A stretch of DNA of 64,000 nt, taken from assembly GCF_023343835.1 (NCBI RefSeq), contig NC_064433.1, positions 26,474,214 through 26,538,213 of the forward strand. Reading direction: 5' to 3'. Under the pieces are notes generated by a model that saw only the letters and a program-made list of their open reading frames with translations, was not told the origin of the DNA and did no database searches. The DNA is from Lagopus muta. Taxonomy: Eukaryota > Chordata > Aves > Galliformes > Phasianidae. Positions 53,333 to 64,000 of this stretch are shown here, piece after piece; position 1 is the stretch's first letter; each line of letters begins with the position of its first letter. The position numbers and the translations under genes are program-made.

Positions 53333-53374
53333 ACTATTAAAGAAATGAGTTTAACTATTAAAGAAATGAATTAA
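53333..53374. repeat. Imperfect 21-base tandem duplication
   Basis: The 16-mer ACTATTAAAGAAATGA occurs at 53333-53348 and 53354-53369, period 21. AT-rich, non-coding, probably replication slippage. Confidence 0.75.
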
Positions 53375-54171
53375 GCACAGTGTGATTTTCAGACTTCAAA
53401 GGTGCCTGCAACTCCTCCTTTATTCCTTTCAACGACCAGAAAACTTGAACTTTTCCTTATAGTGGAAGAGATGTACTGATGAGATTAATAATACAATTTC
53501 ATATAGGCCACGTGTGCCAGCTGGAAGAGTGTGTAGAATAGAGAAAGAGTTGAGCCTAATTATAAATTAATGATAACTGAGCATGAAGTATGAGAGAATG
53601 CACTTACCCTGTGCTCAAAAGAAGGAGATGGCAACTAATATTATCCTTCATTTTTTGTATTATGCCAGAAGCTGTCAGGTCAGAAAACATTTTCATGATA
53701 ATTTGGCACTCCACAAATACCAATGGATATATTCCTGATTCTCAGCACCTAAATAGGATAAAGATGTGACAGGAAGAGCAGAGGAAAGCAGTAGTAAGAC
53801 TGTAATGACATTGTATTGGCTAATGTAACATCAAGACTTCCAAATATTTTTTAATGAGAATCTACTGAATCATTAAACAGTCTGCCTGCCTAGCCAAGGA
53901 AAATAACCTCTAAAACAAGGACTTAGGAATCAACGGGATTTCCACCTAGTCTGTAACATCTCCACCTGCCTTGTATCTTCCTGCAGCCATGATAGGAAAT
54001 GGGTGCAACTGCTGGTCACACGTGCACGGCACTTCTGGGTGCTGGGCTCCACAGAGCCTGTCTCTTCCTTAAAGACATGACCTCCTTGACAGAACCGTGC
54101 AGCACATCAGGGCCAAAGAACACTGATGTGGAGTCATGAGATGCTTGGAAAAGAGGGAAAAACGTGTGGGA

Positions 54172-54193
54172 AGTTAATATGCAGTTAATATGC
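54172..54193. repeat. Exact 11-base tandem duplication
   Basis: AGTTAATATGC occurs twice in direct succession. Each copy contains an octamer-like TTAATATGC. No functional evidence. Confidence 0.75.
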
Positions 54194-56099
54194 AGACATA
54201 CATAGAATGCAGTCTTTCCCCTGATACTTCTTTCTTCATAAATAAACAGCCTTACAAACAAATTCGGCTTTTTCACCTTCAAGTTTAAGGAAAAAGAGGC
54301 TACCAATAATTTCTGTCACCTGAGATACATTCATTGAGAAGAATGAGTTTTTTCTTCGTTAATTTATCCCTTAATATAACAGTTACATGTATGTCAAGTT
54401 GCACATATGAAAAACCTGGTTTGGATGGGATTTGAATTCAAAGAGTCATCTGCACACCATTTATACAAGATGACTTTTAGGAAAAATACCATTAGCGATG
54501 CAGTACTTTTCGAGCACCAAACAAACCTTGCTCTGCAAGAACACACCTTCATCTGGAGGGAAGAAAAATCCTATTGCTGGATGGAGATATTGCCCTGAAC
54601 TGGGGTCTCCAGCTTATCATTCTTCCATAAATCAGCCTGCAAAGACATCAGTGCTACTCTATAACATTATGTTAAACTGCTTTTGACTTTCTTCTAGCAT
54701 TTTTACTTCGTGTGACTGCAGGTATACTCTCTTTTTTTTTCCCACCACTTCATTCACACAAAAAACTCGAGTGCTAACATGGTACTTAACGGTGACAAGC
54801 TTTGGAGGGTGGAATCAACCACTTTTCTAATGAAAATGCACAAATGTTGTAACAAAAATTTCAATTCCCTTATCTTTAAGGAGCCTTGCAAGGGTGAGGC
54901 AGAACAGAAATGCAGTTGCTCTGCTTTGCATGCTCTTCTTACGTCGCATGACCTGCACTGAATTGCATTACAGTAAAGTAAGTTGGAGTGAGATTGGACT
55001 GTGTGTCTTGCATCCTCACAAAAACACAATGAGCAATTTGTGAGGCTTTGGAAAGAACTACCAGAAGTTAAAAGCACATGTGCTTGACTTACATAAAGAA
55101 AAAATACAAGCATTTGTTAAAAGCCCGCATAAAACCTCCAACTAACTTATCTAACATTGGAAAAGAGACAGGGTCAGAGAGGTGATAATTTATTCCCTTG
55201 AAAATTATTCCTGAATACACACACAGCTGACATGCCATGTGTGATCAGCTGGGGCAGGATGGCACTGGGAGGAGGGCAGAGATGAAGCGTTATGGAGTGA
55301 CTGCAGGCCCCATTGCCCTGTGCCACTCTGTTGGAGGGGGTGAAAGAGGGTGGGGGTGGGAAAGGCATTTCTAGTTTGTTTGGGTTTCTCACTGCTCCAG
55401 CCTGTTAGCAATAAGCAATAGACTACAGTCACTTCCCTGTGCTGAGTCTGTTTCACCCATGATGTCCCTGTTTTGAGCCCTTTTCCATTGATTGTCCTCC
55501 CTCAGGGAGGGGACTGATGGAGTGGCATGCTGAGTTCAGCTGTCAGAGTGCAACCACCACATGGATGGAGGGATAGTTCTGTACTTCTGTACTTCTGAGT
55601 TTGCCACGCTGTGGTCTTTCCATGTCAGCGATAGCAATTTTGTCCACCATCACAGGTGGAAGTATGTTTACTTTCTTTCTTGCGAAGGACACAGATTCAT
55701 TTTGACTAAAGATCAGTGAGGATGAATTTGTGAAATTATTCAATGTTTTGAGTGGGCAGGCTGCCGTTTGTAGCTGTTCTACTGACTCCAGCATATTAAG
55801 TGGCTAATTTCAGGAGTCTTGTGTGCTAAGCAGTGTGTGCTGCCAAAGCTTCACCTCTGATATCTTTGTGGGAGCTGTGTGGCACAGCGTGTTGAATAAG
55901 CAGTTGTTTCTACGTTTCTCCACGTGTGCTAAATGAGAGTAATGGACGCAGAGCCTGAAGCAGTCAGCTCCCGAATGTAAGGCAGTTTGCAATCTGTCAC
56001 AAGAGACAAAACCAATTGCAAACAGGAACAGAAACACTGTGTAGGGAAAAGGCAGGAGAGATTTCTGCAGTTTGTTAATCGAATAGTGGCACTTGTTAC

Positions 56100-56520
56100 G
56101 GCACGGGTGCCTTTCAGCTGCCTAGCAGTTACCTGCAGGGCTTTGGGGAGTTAGGCAGCATCGACATGTGGGTGCTGCCTCCAGCACCAGGCCTGGGCCC
56201 AGCCCCGGCTCGCACCAGCAGTCACTGCAGGCACAGCAGGCTCTCTGCCAGCTCCACGTGCAGCCAGGGACTGCTGGTGCTTTAGAGGCCTCTGCAAGCA
56301 GCTCAGGTGAAGTGCGCCTGCGTGAGTGCAGGCTGCAGATGTGCCTGCTACGCCTGCTAGGCGAGGCATGGAGCCCGCAGGAGGCTGCGTCGAGTTTTAA
56401 ATTACAGAATGATATTCTCCATTTTCTTTCATGCTGTGAGCAGAATTGCCATTGGAGGGCCCAGCTGGTGCGACTGCACAAGGAGTGGGGATCTGATCCG
56501 GCATCTTCCTGAGCCTAAAA
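56100..56520 (+). other. GC-rich, CpG-enriched patch with a 115-codon open frame; possible promoter or exon
   Basis: Roughly 17 CpGs in 430 bases, a CACGTG E-box near 56257 and an NRF1-like TGCGCCTGCG near 56312 stand out from the surroundings. A plus-strand frame is open at 56168-56512 and contains leucine-rich, helix-like sequence (RLQMCLLRLLGEAW), but begins at GTG and matches no family I know. A good donor (GCCTGC then GTGAGT) lies near 56322. It could be the promoter or first exon of the candidate gene at 58.7-60.2 kb. Speculative. Confidence 0.25.
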
Positions 56521-57035
56521 TGGCTTCGAGTTGTATTTGTAGCCTGTGCTGCATTTTGCCCTCGAGGGAAAGAAGGGATTAAGGACAGCAGGCCTTGTCA
56601 GTGAGCCATCTACTTGCCGTCTACCTGCAATCCCTGCCGTGATCTGCTGAGGCAGGGACAAAGGCTCGTGTTCAGCTGCAAAGCGGAGGAGGGCGGATAT
56701 AAATGAACGCTCATGTAAGGAGCCAGGAGGTTGTCTCACCATGGGGGCCCTCCTTAGCCAACAGAAAGGCTGTCACCTCCAAGCTCCGTGGGGACAGGAC
56801 TGCTCTGGGACAGCCACTGGTTGGCTGCAGAGGAGCTCAAGGGCTGGAGAAGTGGTTGCAGTGCTGCTGAAGAATGTAGTGGGAGGGAAGTAATGTGCTT
56901 CCCTTTCTCACTGCCTTTGCAAGCACTATGGTTGCTGAGTGCCTTAAAAATCAGGGCTGCTCACCAGAAAGATGAACTACAGCATGACTTACTGCTGTAC
57001 TGGTTGCTGCAGTCAGCAACAGAGGAATGCTACGA
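56521..57035. other. Intergenic DNA, no supported gene
   Basis: No recognised gene or repeat. The short frames here overlap the start of the CR1 fragment. Confidence 0.4.
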
Positions 57036-57170
57036 GGTATGGTTTAGTATGGTTAGATGCTACGAGATATGGTTTAATAGCCTGTGGTAGCAATGATGAT
57101 AGGACAATTGGACTAGATGATCTTGTAGGTCCTTTCCAACCTTGTGATTCTATGATTCTGTGATTCTAAT
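57036..57170 (+). mobile_element. CR1 LINE terminal fragment
   Basis: Plus orientation: GGTTTAATAGCCTGTGG, GGACAATTGGACTAGATGAT, CTTGTAGGTCCTTTCCAACC and the terminal repeats GATTCTATGATTCTGTGATT. The 5' end carries a local duplication of a GCTACGAG-TATGGTTTA unit at about 57028-57074. Confidence 0.9.
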
Positions 57171-58756
57171 TTGGTGGTTGCATTGGTGAGCTGCCCGTTC
57201 TGGCAGCTCCCATTGAGACCAGAGGGACCCTGAAAGCCCTGAAAGGAGGTTTGAGACAACAGGACTCAATTGTGGGTTGGGGCCGAAGGGAAGTCTCTTG
57301 GAAAGATTCATTAGGCAGTGCGCTTCTACCTCTGCTGTTCTATCTCTTGGTGCTTGAGTGTAATCAAGTCACATCCCCTTTGTAAATATGCCTTGTAATA
57401 CTTCCTGTGTGCTGAGTATTCCCCACATGGCTCCCATTCCTGACACAATAAGTTTAATAACAGGAAATAAACTTAAAAATGCATTTATTTCAGATTTTTT
57501 GTTTTTTGAAGGGATTATTCTGAGGAAGAGGCATGTATTTACACACCTTTGGTATCTTAGGAAATCCTGCATCTCAAGCTGCAGCACCATTACATGCTTT
57601 CAGCTTCCTGACTCTAAGCCTCTGGAAAATATATTTTTTTCATAATTAAAAAAAAAAAAAGGCAAAAATAAATTTTAAAACATTAATTAAAAGAAGGTAA
57701 TGGAATAAGAGGACCTAAAAATGAGATTTATTGGACCACTGCTTAAATGGATGGTTGCCTTATCATGAGTCTATGCTCAGACTGTTTCAATTGCTACCCA
57801 AATTCAGGAGGGGCAAGGAATTAAATGTGTTATAAAATAGAAGGGCAGGCTGTGGCTGCTCTAAATGTGGGCAAAAAGATGACACCTTTTGGATGGGTAA
57901 AGCCTTTTCACAGGTAGACATGGAAACACTGTACTTAAAAAGAGGAAATATTATTTTGTTCCTTGGAAACAGAAAAAAAATCCAGATTTCCTTTACTGTT
58001 CTGTAGCCACCAGGACATCAGTTCACAGCTTGCACAACAGATGACACCAGTCATCTGCTTACATTGTGTTCAAATGCTGCTATGTCCAATAGATGAGAAC
58101 ATAAATTATCAGTGCTGATTTACAAAAGCCGCTTTGCAAGATCCCGTAACAGTGGCATTTTGTTTGGATCATCCCACACCCATACAGAAAACGTGTTCTT
58201 GCTTTTTCTTTTATAACCAGCATACACAGATCATGTGTGACAGGACTGACAGGCTTCCACTGCCTTTGCTAAGTCCTAAATCTGCTGGGAGACATCCTGC
58301 ACGGGTGCTGAGCTCTATTCAATCCTTAAACAATGGGTGAAATAATCTTTGGGATGGCTTTGAGATGCTGTCCTGGTGCTGTAGTCAGTTATGGGGCTTC
58401 ATTGGCAACTGCTGCTGCCCCTTAGATGGCAGATTGATGTTCCTGGCTTTCTCAGCTCTATTTTTGGCCAGTGTTGCCCTGGTATTTTCAGTTTAATATT
58501 TTTTCTCATAGAAATGCTCGGCAGTAGTCATACCGTCTTTCTTAATATTTTTCCCCTTCTAGCCAGTGCTGTCACCCTGGAGGTCAGTGCAAATTTCCAC
58601 TTTGTGTTCCAGAGAGCCCCAGTCCCTCTTATGATTTCTTCACAGCTTATTATCCAATTGTATTTTTCATTTTACTCTTATATTTATGGTAGCACCTGGG
58701 GCATAGTTTTTACAGATTCCAATCTTCTAGACCCACAGCCCTCTCTTTCTTTTCAG
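57171..58756. other. No supported gene; possible upstream exons of the next candidate gene
   Basis: One segment (58211-58334 plus) follows an acceptor-like ACACAG and is open with proline/serine-rich sequence (RLPLPLLSPKSAGRHPARV). It ends before a weak GTGAAA donor and its phase does not clearly fit the next exon. The 132-codon frame at 58391-58789 is hydrophobic and T-rich and probably chance. A 12-base A run lies near 57649. Confidence 0.3.
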
Positions 58757-60196
58757 GTCAGCTTTCAGCAGCTGCTGCCATCTTATTGAGCTTCTCCATC
58801 CCACGGGAGGAGGAGCAGAGCCAGAGCATTCCCTTCGCTTGCCAGGTAGAGCTGGGTGAGAGGCAGGAGGTGGTGGGGGGAAATGGGAGGGGTGGTGGCA
58901 AGGGGATAGATAGGGGTGGAACACTGGGAACAAAGATGTCAGTGTTCATCTGTACTATTTGTAATCAGCACAAAGCCAGAAAGAAATCTAATGGATAAGC
59001 ACTGCCAAATGGTAAGGAATCTTTTTTTCAAATGGAAAAATAAAATAGAATAGCAGAAGATTCTTCCTCATTGATTGGAATCCTGTCTAACAGATTTTAA
59101 AGCAGTCATTAGAGGGCAATTAAACATTTTCCTGGTAGCACCAGAATCCAGTGGGAAACAGCAAGAATCCCACCTCTTTCATATTTAAAGATCGCTGGTC
59201 ACTGAGGACAGTGGAGTGGCACCTGTGGGGCAGAAATCCATGCTACCCTGCAGCAGATCACAGCCTCCTGCTGAAGGCATGATGGCTGCTGTTGCCTACC
59301 CCTGTGTCCCCAAAACACACTTAGGGGTAAATGAGGGACTGCCCCAAGGCAGCTGTGGGACTGCCTTGGGTGTAAGCACTTATCTGGCTTAAATATCCAG
59401 GGATTTTGAGGGACCTTTTATTCAAAATGTTTTTGCTGGATTCCCATTGTTTTCCATTAAATTAAAAAAAAAAAAAATTAAAGCATCTGACACTAGGATT
59501 CATTAAGATGTTTTTCATACCCCATGTCTGCAGGAACAGGATGATATAAGTGATATACAGTATATGGTATGATGCACGTAAGTGATCCATGATTTCATAT
59601 CTTGCTTACCCAAAATGTGGCCCATTTGTCTGGCTGGCCCAGAGCGAAGAGCCCAGAAGGCTCAAGCATCTGACCAAGAAAGGAATACAGATGAAAGCAT
59701 TATTACGGTACATTTGAGAGAGGAATCTATGAGATACAATGAAAAGGTTCCCTCTTACTTAGAAACTTTCCTACCCAGAAGCAAAGGTAAGGTACATAAA
59801 ATACCATGGGCTTAAGGGAAACCTTAGAAATCTTTTTTAAAATACTTTTATAATGAGAATACAAAATGTGCTTGGAAAATTCTCAGGGAGCTAAGACTTC
59901 AAATGGACACTGTTTGAAAAAGCAATGAAACAATTAAGTGAATTAAAGGATTCACAATGTTTTGAATTTCTTTATTTCTTTTAACTTCAGGAAATCCACA
60001 GGTTTATAGATTTGAAGACTTGGAGGAGGCTATCATGAGTGTCTTTTCTAAACCAGTGTGGAACATGGTCATTCCTACGTTCTGCGACGTCTTTCTTTTC
60101 TTACTGGTCTTTGTGCAGCTGAATGCTTGGAAGCTCAGAGGGTCATCTTCAGAATGTTATTTCTCTACTTATAAACTTAATGTGATGGCAAGTTAG
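58757..60196 (+). CDS. Unrecognised gene, 3' part: exons ending in a hydrophobic, probably membrane-spanning C-terminus
   Basis: I do not recognise this gene. The two best exons are about 59645-59786 and 59991-60196. They are joined by a strong donor (AAAG then GTAAGG) and a very strong acceptor (TTTCTTTTAACTTCAG), with a glycine codon split over the junction. The first gives a charged segment (NTDESIITVHLREESMRYNE, then LETFLPRSK); the second gives VYRFEDLEEAIMSVFSK, a hydrophobic stretch (WNMVIPTFCDVFLFLLVFVQ) and a 25-residue tail to TAG. Two weaker upstream exons fit in phase: 58757-58845 (strong acceptor CTTTCTTTTCAG; contains SFSIPREEEQSQSIPF) and a 33-base exon 59534-59566 (EQDDISDIQYM). 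The start of the gene is not found. ATTAAA at 60601-60606 could end the transcript. A single-pass, C-terminally anchored protein is the simplest reading. A decayed gene or chance frames remain possible. Confidence 0.45.
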
Positions 60197-63100
60197 ACAA
60201 ATTCTGAAAACTTACAGGAATGTCCCCCTAAAATTAAGTTTCTTGGTGAATGAATAGCTTTTCTGTTGACAATCTAGCCACCTGATAATCAAGTATTTTA
60301 AATACCACAGCCTGACCAATATGTATTGGCTGCATGCATACACTGTATTTGTGTCTGATATGTGGCATTTTTATCTGGTATCTATCACTGCACAATCATC
60401 ATCTTACTGGTTAGGAAACTGAGACACAGGGAAGAAACATTCGTCAAGGGATGCATGGAAAGTTGTTGACTGTAGGAATACACAAGGCCAACATTGCCAC
60501 ATGTTCATGAGCCTTCTTCACAAAGCTAAGCCGTCTCTGTGATTGTTTCTTCTTTATTTCACCTAGACTCACCACAAAATGCCATGCAGAGTAAGCAGTT
60601 ATTAAAGTGGGCCACATATCTGTGAAGTGTACAGCAGTGTATCTGTACACAGTATTCAGACAGGTGTGCATCACAGAGTAGCAAACCAGACACAACACAA
60701 CTGGAAGGTTAAAGCTAAAGCCACTTCAAGGTTAAAGCAACATTCAACTCTGCAAATACGTAGCAGGCAATTCACAAAGATAGCCTTTCTAATGAGGAAT
60801 CAGCAGTTCCTGCATTATTTATTTCTATATTGTTTTAATATTTCCATGGCAATGAAAAACAGGTCTTCTGACATTCAATGGAGCCGTGGATTAAGGTGAT
60901 GCCAAAAATCTGCCTGTAATTGTTCTGATGGATTTCAGCACATCCTGATGTGACACGATACAAAAATGCATTGCACAGCTGCCTTGAAGTCCGAAATTTT
61001 GAAGCATTTTTTTAACCTAAAGAAACACATGTGCAGTTTACCTGTGTTCAGGCGCTTAGCATAACACTGAAGAGCTGCCTCTGTTGCTTTCCAGGCACCT
61101 CGTGGTGCCAAGAGGAAGGGCGGGGGGTTCTGGCATCTCTCATGTGCTTAATTATAATGGCGTGGGTACTTGCAGATGAGAGGTTGCAGCAGAGCTGAGA
61201 CTGTGTGGGCATACTGGAACATCAAGTGCAGATAAAAAGCAGTACCTTTTTACTTCCTTTGATAGCCCTTGCACTTTCTTTGCAGTATAGTCAGACAAAC
61301 TATTTGTAAGAACAACTACTAGCCCATAGATTTAAAAATAATAGAAATGACTCATATCTGGCATAGGTTTCACACCTAGCAGCAGATCCTGCAACGTGAA
61401 ATCACACCTAAGTCCTTGTGTTGCTCTTCCTTCCTGTTTGATGCTGAAGGTTCAAGCTGCCAGCCTAAGGGTCACACCTCACTGGGGTCTTTCCAGGCTC
61501 AGTTTTTGCAGAGCTACAAGCTCCTTCCTTTGCAAAGGCAACAGAGAGGAGATGTGCCATTTAAAGTGTTATCTATTGCATTCTTCTGTGATGAGTTGGT
61601 ACAAAGACCGCTGTAATATCGAGAGTTGGGTTAAATTAATCACCATAAACTATAGGCTTTTTTTTTTTTTTTATGTCATTACAACATCACTGCACTGTCA
61701 TAGTGTCTGCTGGCCTCAGTCTGGTTGAGCTCTGCATGCTAAGTGCTGGAAAAGAAGGACAGAATGACAAAGATGTTACAACCTACCTGCGGAAAGTACC
61801 TTGTCCAGCTACTTGACTATCCCTGTTTAGTAGATGGCTCCTCAACAGAGGACTGTACTTGAGATTCCTCAGCTCAGGAGATCACTTATAGAATGAACAC
61901 ACTGTGATGCTTTTGCTCTTTCAGTCGTCCTCCTGTCCCTAAAACTGTTGTGAGAACAGAGGTGAAATTGCTAATTTCAGACACATGTCCAGTGTGGCTA
62001 TCAAAATACTCCTCTCCAGAAGGCAAATCATCTGATCCATGTCGGGGTCCACCTTCAGTTCAAATGAGCACTGAAATAGTAGGATAGGATTCAGCTCTGA
62101 ATTAGCATAACTAAATGCAGAAGTCCAGATGTCAGATGTTACCTTGGTGCCTAAATTTCCATTACAGTTAATACAGCCTAAAAGAGATATTTAGCTACCA
62201 GCCAAAGGCGCTGGATTTAGCTGCTCAGACTTTGGCATGGCTCAGTGCCATCTGAAATGCTCATACACAGTTGATGGAGCTGACAAAAACCTTTGAGAGA
62301 CCAGCATCCTTTAAGAGAAGCGGCTGGGGAGCAGGATATCTTCAAGTATCTCAGATGACTCCTAAGACATCTGTGTGAGGAACGGAATAAAGTTTCAGGT
62401 GTTTACTGTAGAGTCAGCTGAATGACTCTCTAGGATCCATACACTACAATGATTTTTTCTAGCAGAAGTTTAGACAATAGGTTTGTATATAGTGTACACA
62501 CCGCAGCTCCTTGGTCCCTGGATGGTAAACCAGGTGGAGAATTGTGTTCCAAAGAACATTTGTAGCAAGGAGATGCCTTTGTTTCTATCTAAATAAATAC
62601 AGAAAAGACCGATATATTTTTGGTTGTAAGTATCCTATATTACTCCACTCTTCACATAGAGAGAGTGAATCGATTGTGGATTGCAAATATCAAATGTAAT
62701 TACAACCACTGGGTGACTTGGCAATTTGTAACCTATTACCTGTATCTTCATGAGCAAGAGTTGGAGAAAAGGAGCTGTAAACTCACGTTTGAGGCAGCTA
62801 AAAATTTCTCTGGACAACATAACCTCGCTCACCAGTACTGATCTCTCCAGAATTCAGAGACAGGGATGGAACTGAGAGATGACAGCAGCAGAGGGGCATT
62901 GCAGAGACCTTCGTCAGAGTTTCACACATGGCTTACTGGCTAGGCAGCTGAGAGCAGCCACTGACAGTTCTTTCAGAGCATGCCAGACAAATGTAATACA
63001 GGAATTGAAAACACTCAGTGTCTTAAATGAAAGTCAGTGACTGCTGACTCATTAAGAAAAATCAAGTCTGCACAGAACTGTCAGAATAAATTGTGTGTGG

Positions 63101-64000
63101 AAGAGTAACAGAGACATAATGAAGGTGCTTGTAAAGTGAGCAGGAGAAGTTACTGGTCACCAGGACACAAACCTCCTTTTACTCTTCTGAACAAGAAGAG
63201 TAAATAGATAAAGCAAAGGGATATGCGTATGGAGTGAGGATCTAAGCTAAGGAAGTGTTGTGTTACGAAATGTGCATTGGAATTACACTAGTGCAGCTTT
63301 TTCTCATACCAATCAGCACCACTCATTCTTCTGATTGGACTGTTTAAAGCCCAGTTGCCAGACCCAACTTGGTTAATTCCATGGCTTGTGATGGAACTGT
63401 TCTTTTAATGCTTCTGTCACTGAAATCTAGGAGTGAGACTTGCTAAGCTGAAGGACAGGTTAGACTTCCAAAAATACTTTTGTGTTAAAAGTATGCATTT
63501 GTTCATGTAATAGCTGAGTATCACTGTCTGCAATCTTAGCTGCGTCCTCTATTTAGTGGCAAGATTACTCCAGATTTAAAACAGATACTGATTTGGGTGT
63601 TTTAATAGAAGACAAGAAGACAATCCTCTGGGAAAACTGTGGGCATCATACAAAGACAGTATGCTCTAGCAAACCCAATTAGAAACATCTTCATGCTAAG
63701 TGAAGACGCTGAATTCTTACTTTAGAAACTGTATCCTGACTTTTTGAACTTACTAAACTACTCTGTTGCCCACCATGCATACCTGAAGTAACAAGGTCAG
63801 CTCTAACCTGATCCTTCCTCACGTTCCCTATTCCATGTTCAGTGAAATTACACACTGCTGTTCATTTTTTCATATGTACCTTTTCTTCTCTACTCAAAGT
63901 CAAGCAACCCACGTTATTTATAAAATACATCTTGACATCCTTTCTTAATTCTACCCTGAAAAATCACAAAAATCAGATTTTTGCTAGAAGCAGGAAAAGA
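60197..64000. other. Intergenic DNA to the window end, no supported gene
   Basis: No exon of ZNF277 (the expected next neighbour) or any other gene was recognised on either strand. The largest frame (62620-62841 plus) lacks splice context. A T run lies at about 61660-61672 and AATAAA at 62386-62391. Confidence 0.4.

Larger units (their letters stand above)
48441..56099. other. Intergenic DNA, no supported gene; small repeats only
   Basis: Open frames such as 49198-49707 minus (169 codons) and 51865-52110 plus have no recognisable domain. The 51.85-52.1 kb frame is flanked by acceptor- and donor-like sites but has no linked partner, so I do not call it. The small repeats within this stretch are listed separately. 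Confidence 0.35.

Noticed and set aside
54407-54598. 63-codon plus-strand frame with protein-like composition
   Set aside because: No convincing donor follows it and no phase-matched partner exon was found.
58391-58789. 132-codon hydrophobic plus-strand frame
   Set aside because: T-rich DNA yields Leu/Phe/Ser-rich translations by chance; it also crosses a strong acceptor at 58756 used in the preferred model in another frame.

Overview
The window is nuclear vertebrate DNA from a bird, probably a galliform such as chicken, quail or turkey. The evidence is intron-containing genes with GT-AG junctions, one dense CpG island, and at least six truncated CR1 LINE copies, the usual dispersed repeat of bird genomes. 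The species cannot be fixed from the sequence alone. Gene identities rest on my recognition of the reconstructed proteins; no database search was run.

Left part (1-21,100): two genes lie head to tail on the minus strand, in the order known from human 7q31 (IFRD1 then LSMEM1). LSMEM1 (coding exons between 6132 and 2021) encodes a 158-residue single-pass membrane protein. A probable non-coding first exon near 8526-8665 sits under a cluster of CArG, E-box and MEF2 sites. IFRD1 (coding exons between 20331 and 10977) is complete: 12 coding exons, 434 residues, all phases consistent. It starts in a CpG island with a TATA box, GC box, inverted CCAAT, a perfect AP-1/TRE, several CRE halves and a distal MEF2 site. 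Its 5' UTR carries a 52-codon upstream ORF.

Middle part (21,100-36,100): about 11 kb without a recognisable gene (two CR1 fragments), then a compact plus-strand gene at 33,027-36,030. Its eight coding exons give a 313-residue protein with the three CCCH zinc fingers and acidic C-terminus of ZC3H11A, but it lacks most of the long central region of that protein. The retained introns argue for a DNA-level duplicate, not a retrocopy.

Right part (36,100-64,000): mostly intergenic, with CR1 fragments, small repeats and an isolated CpG-rich patch near 45.5-45.75 kb. Near 58.7-60.2 kb there are plus-strand exons with good splice sites and compatible phases. They end in a hydrophobic, probably membrane-spanning C-terminus that I do not recognise. 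This, with the short ZC3H11A paralogue, is the best candidate for something undescribed. ZNF277, the expected next neighbour of IFRD1, was not seen and may lie beyond position 64,000.
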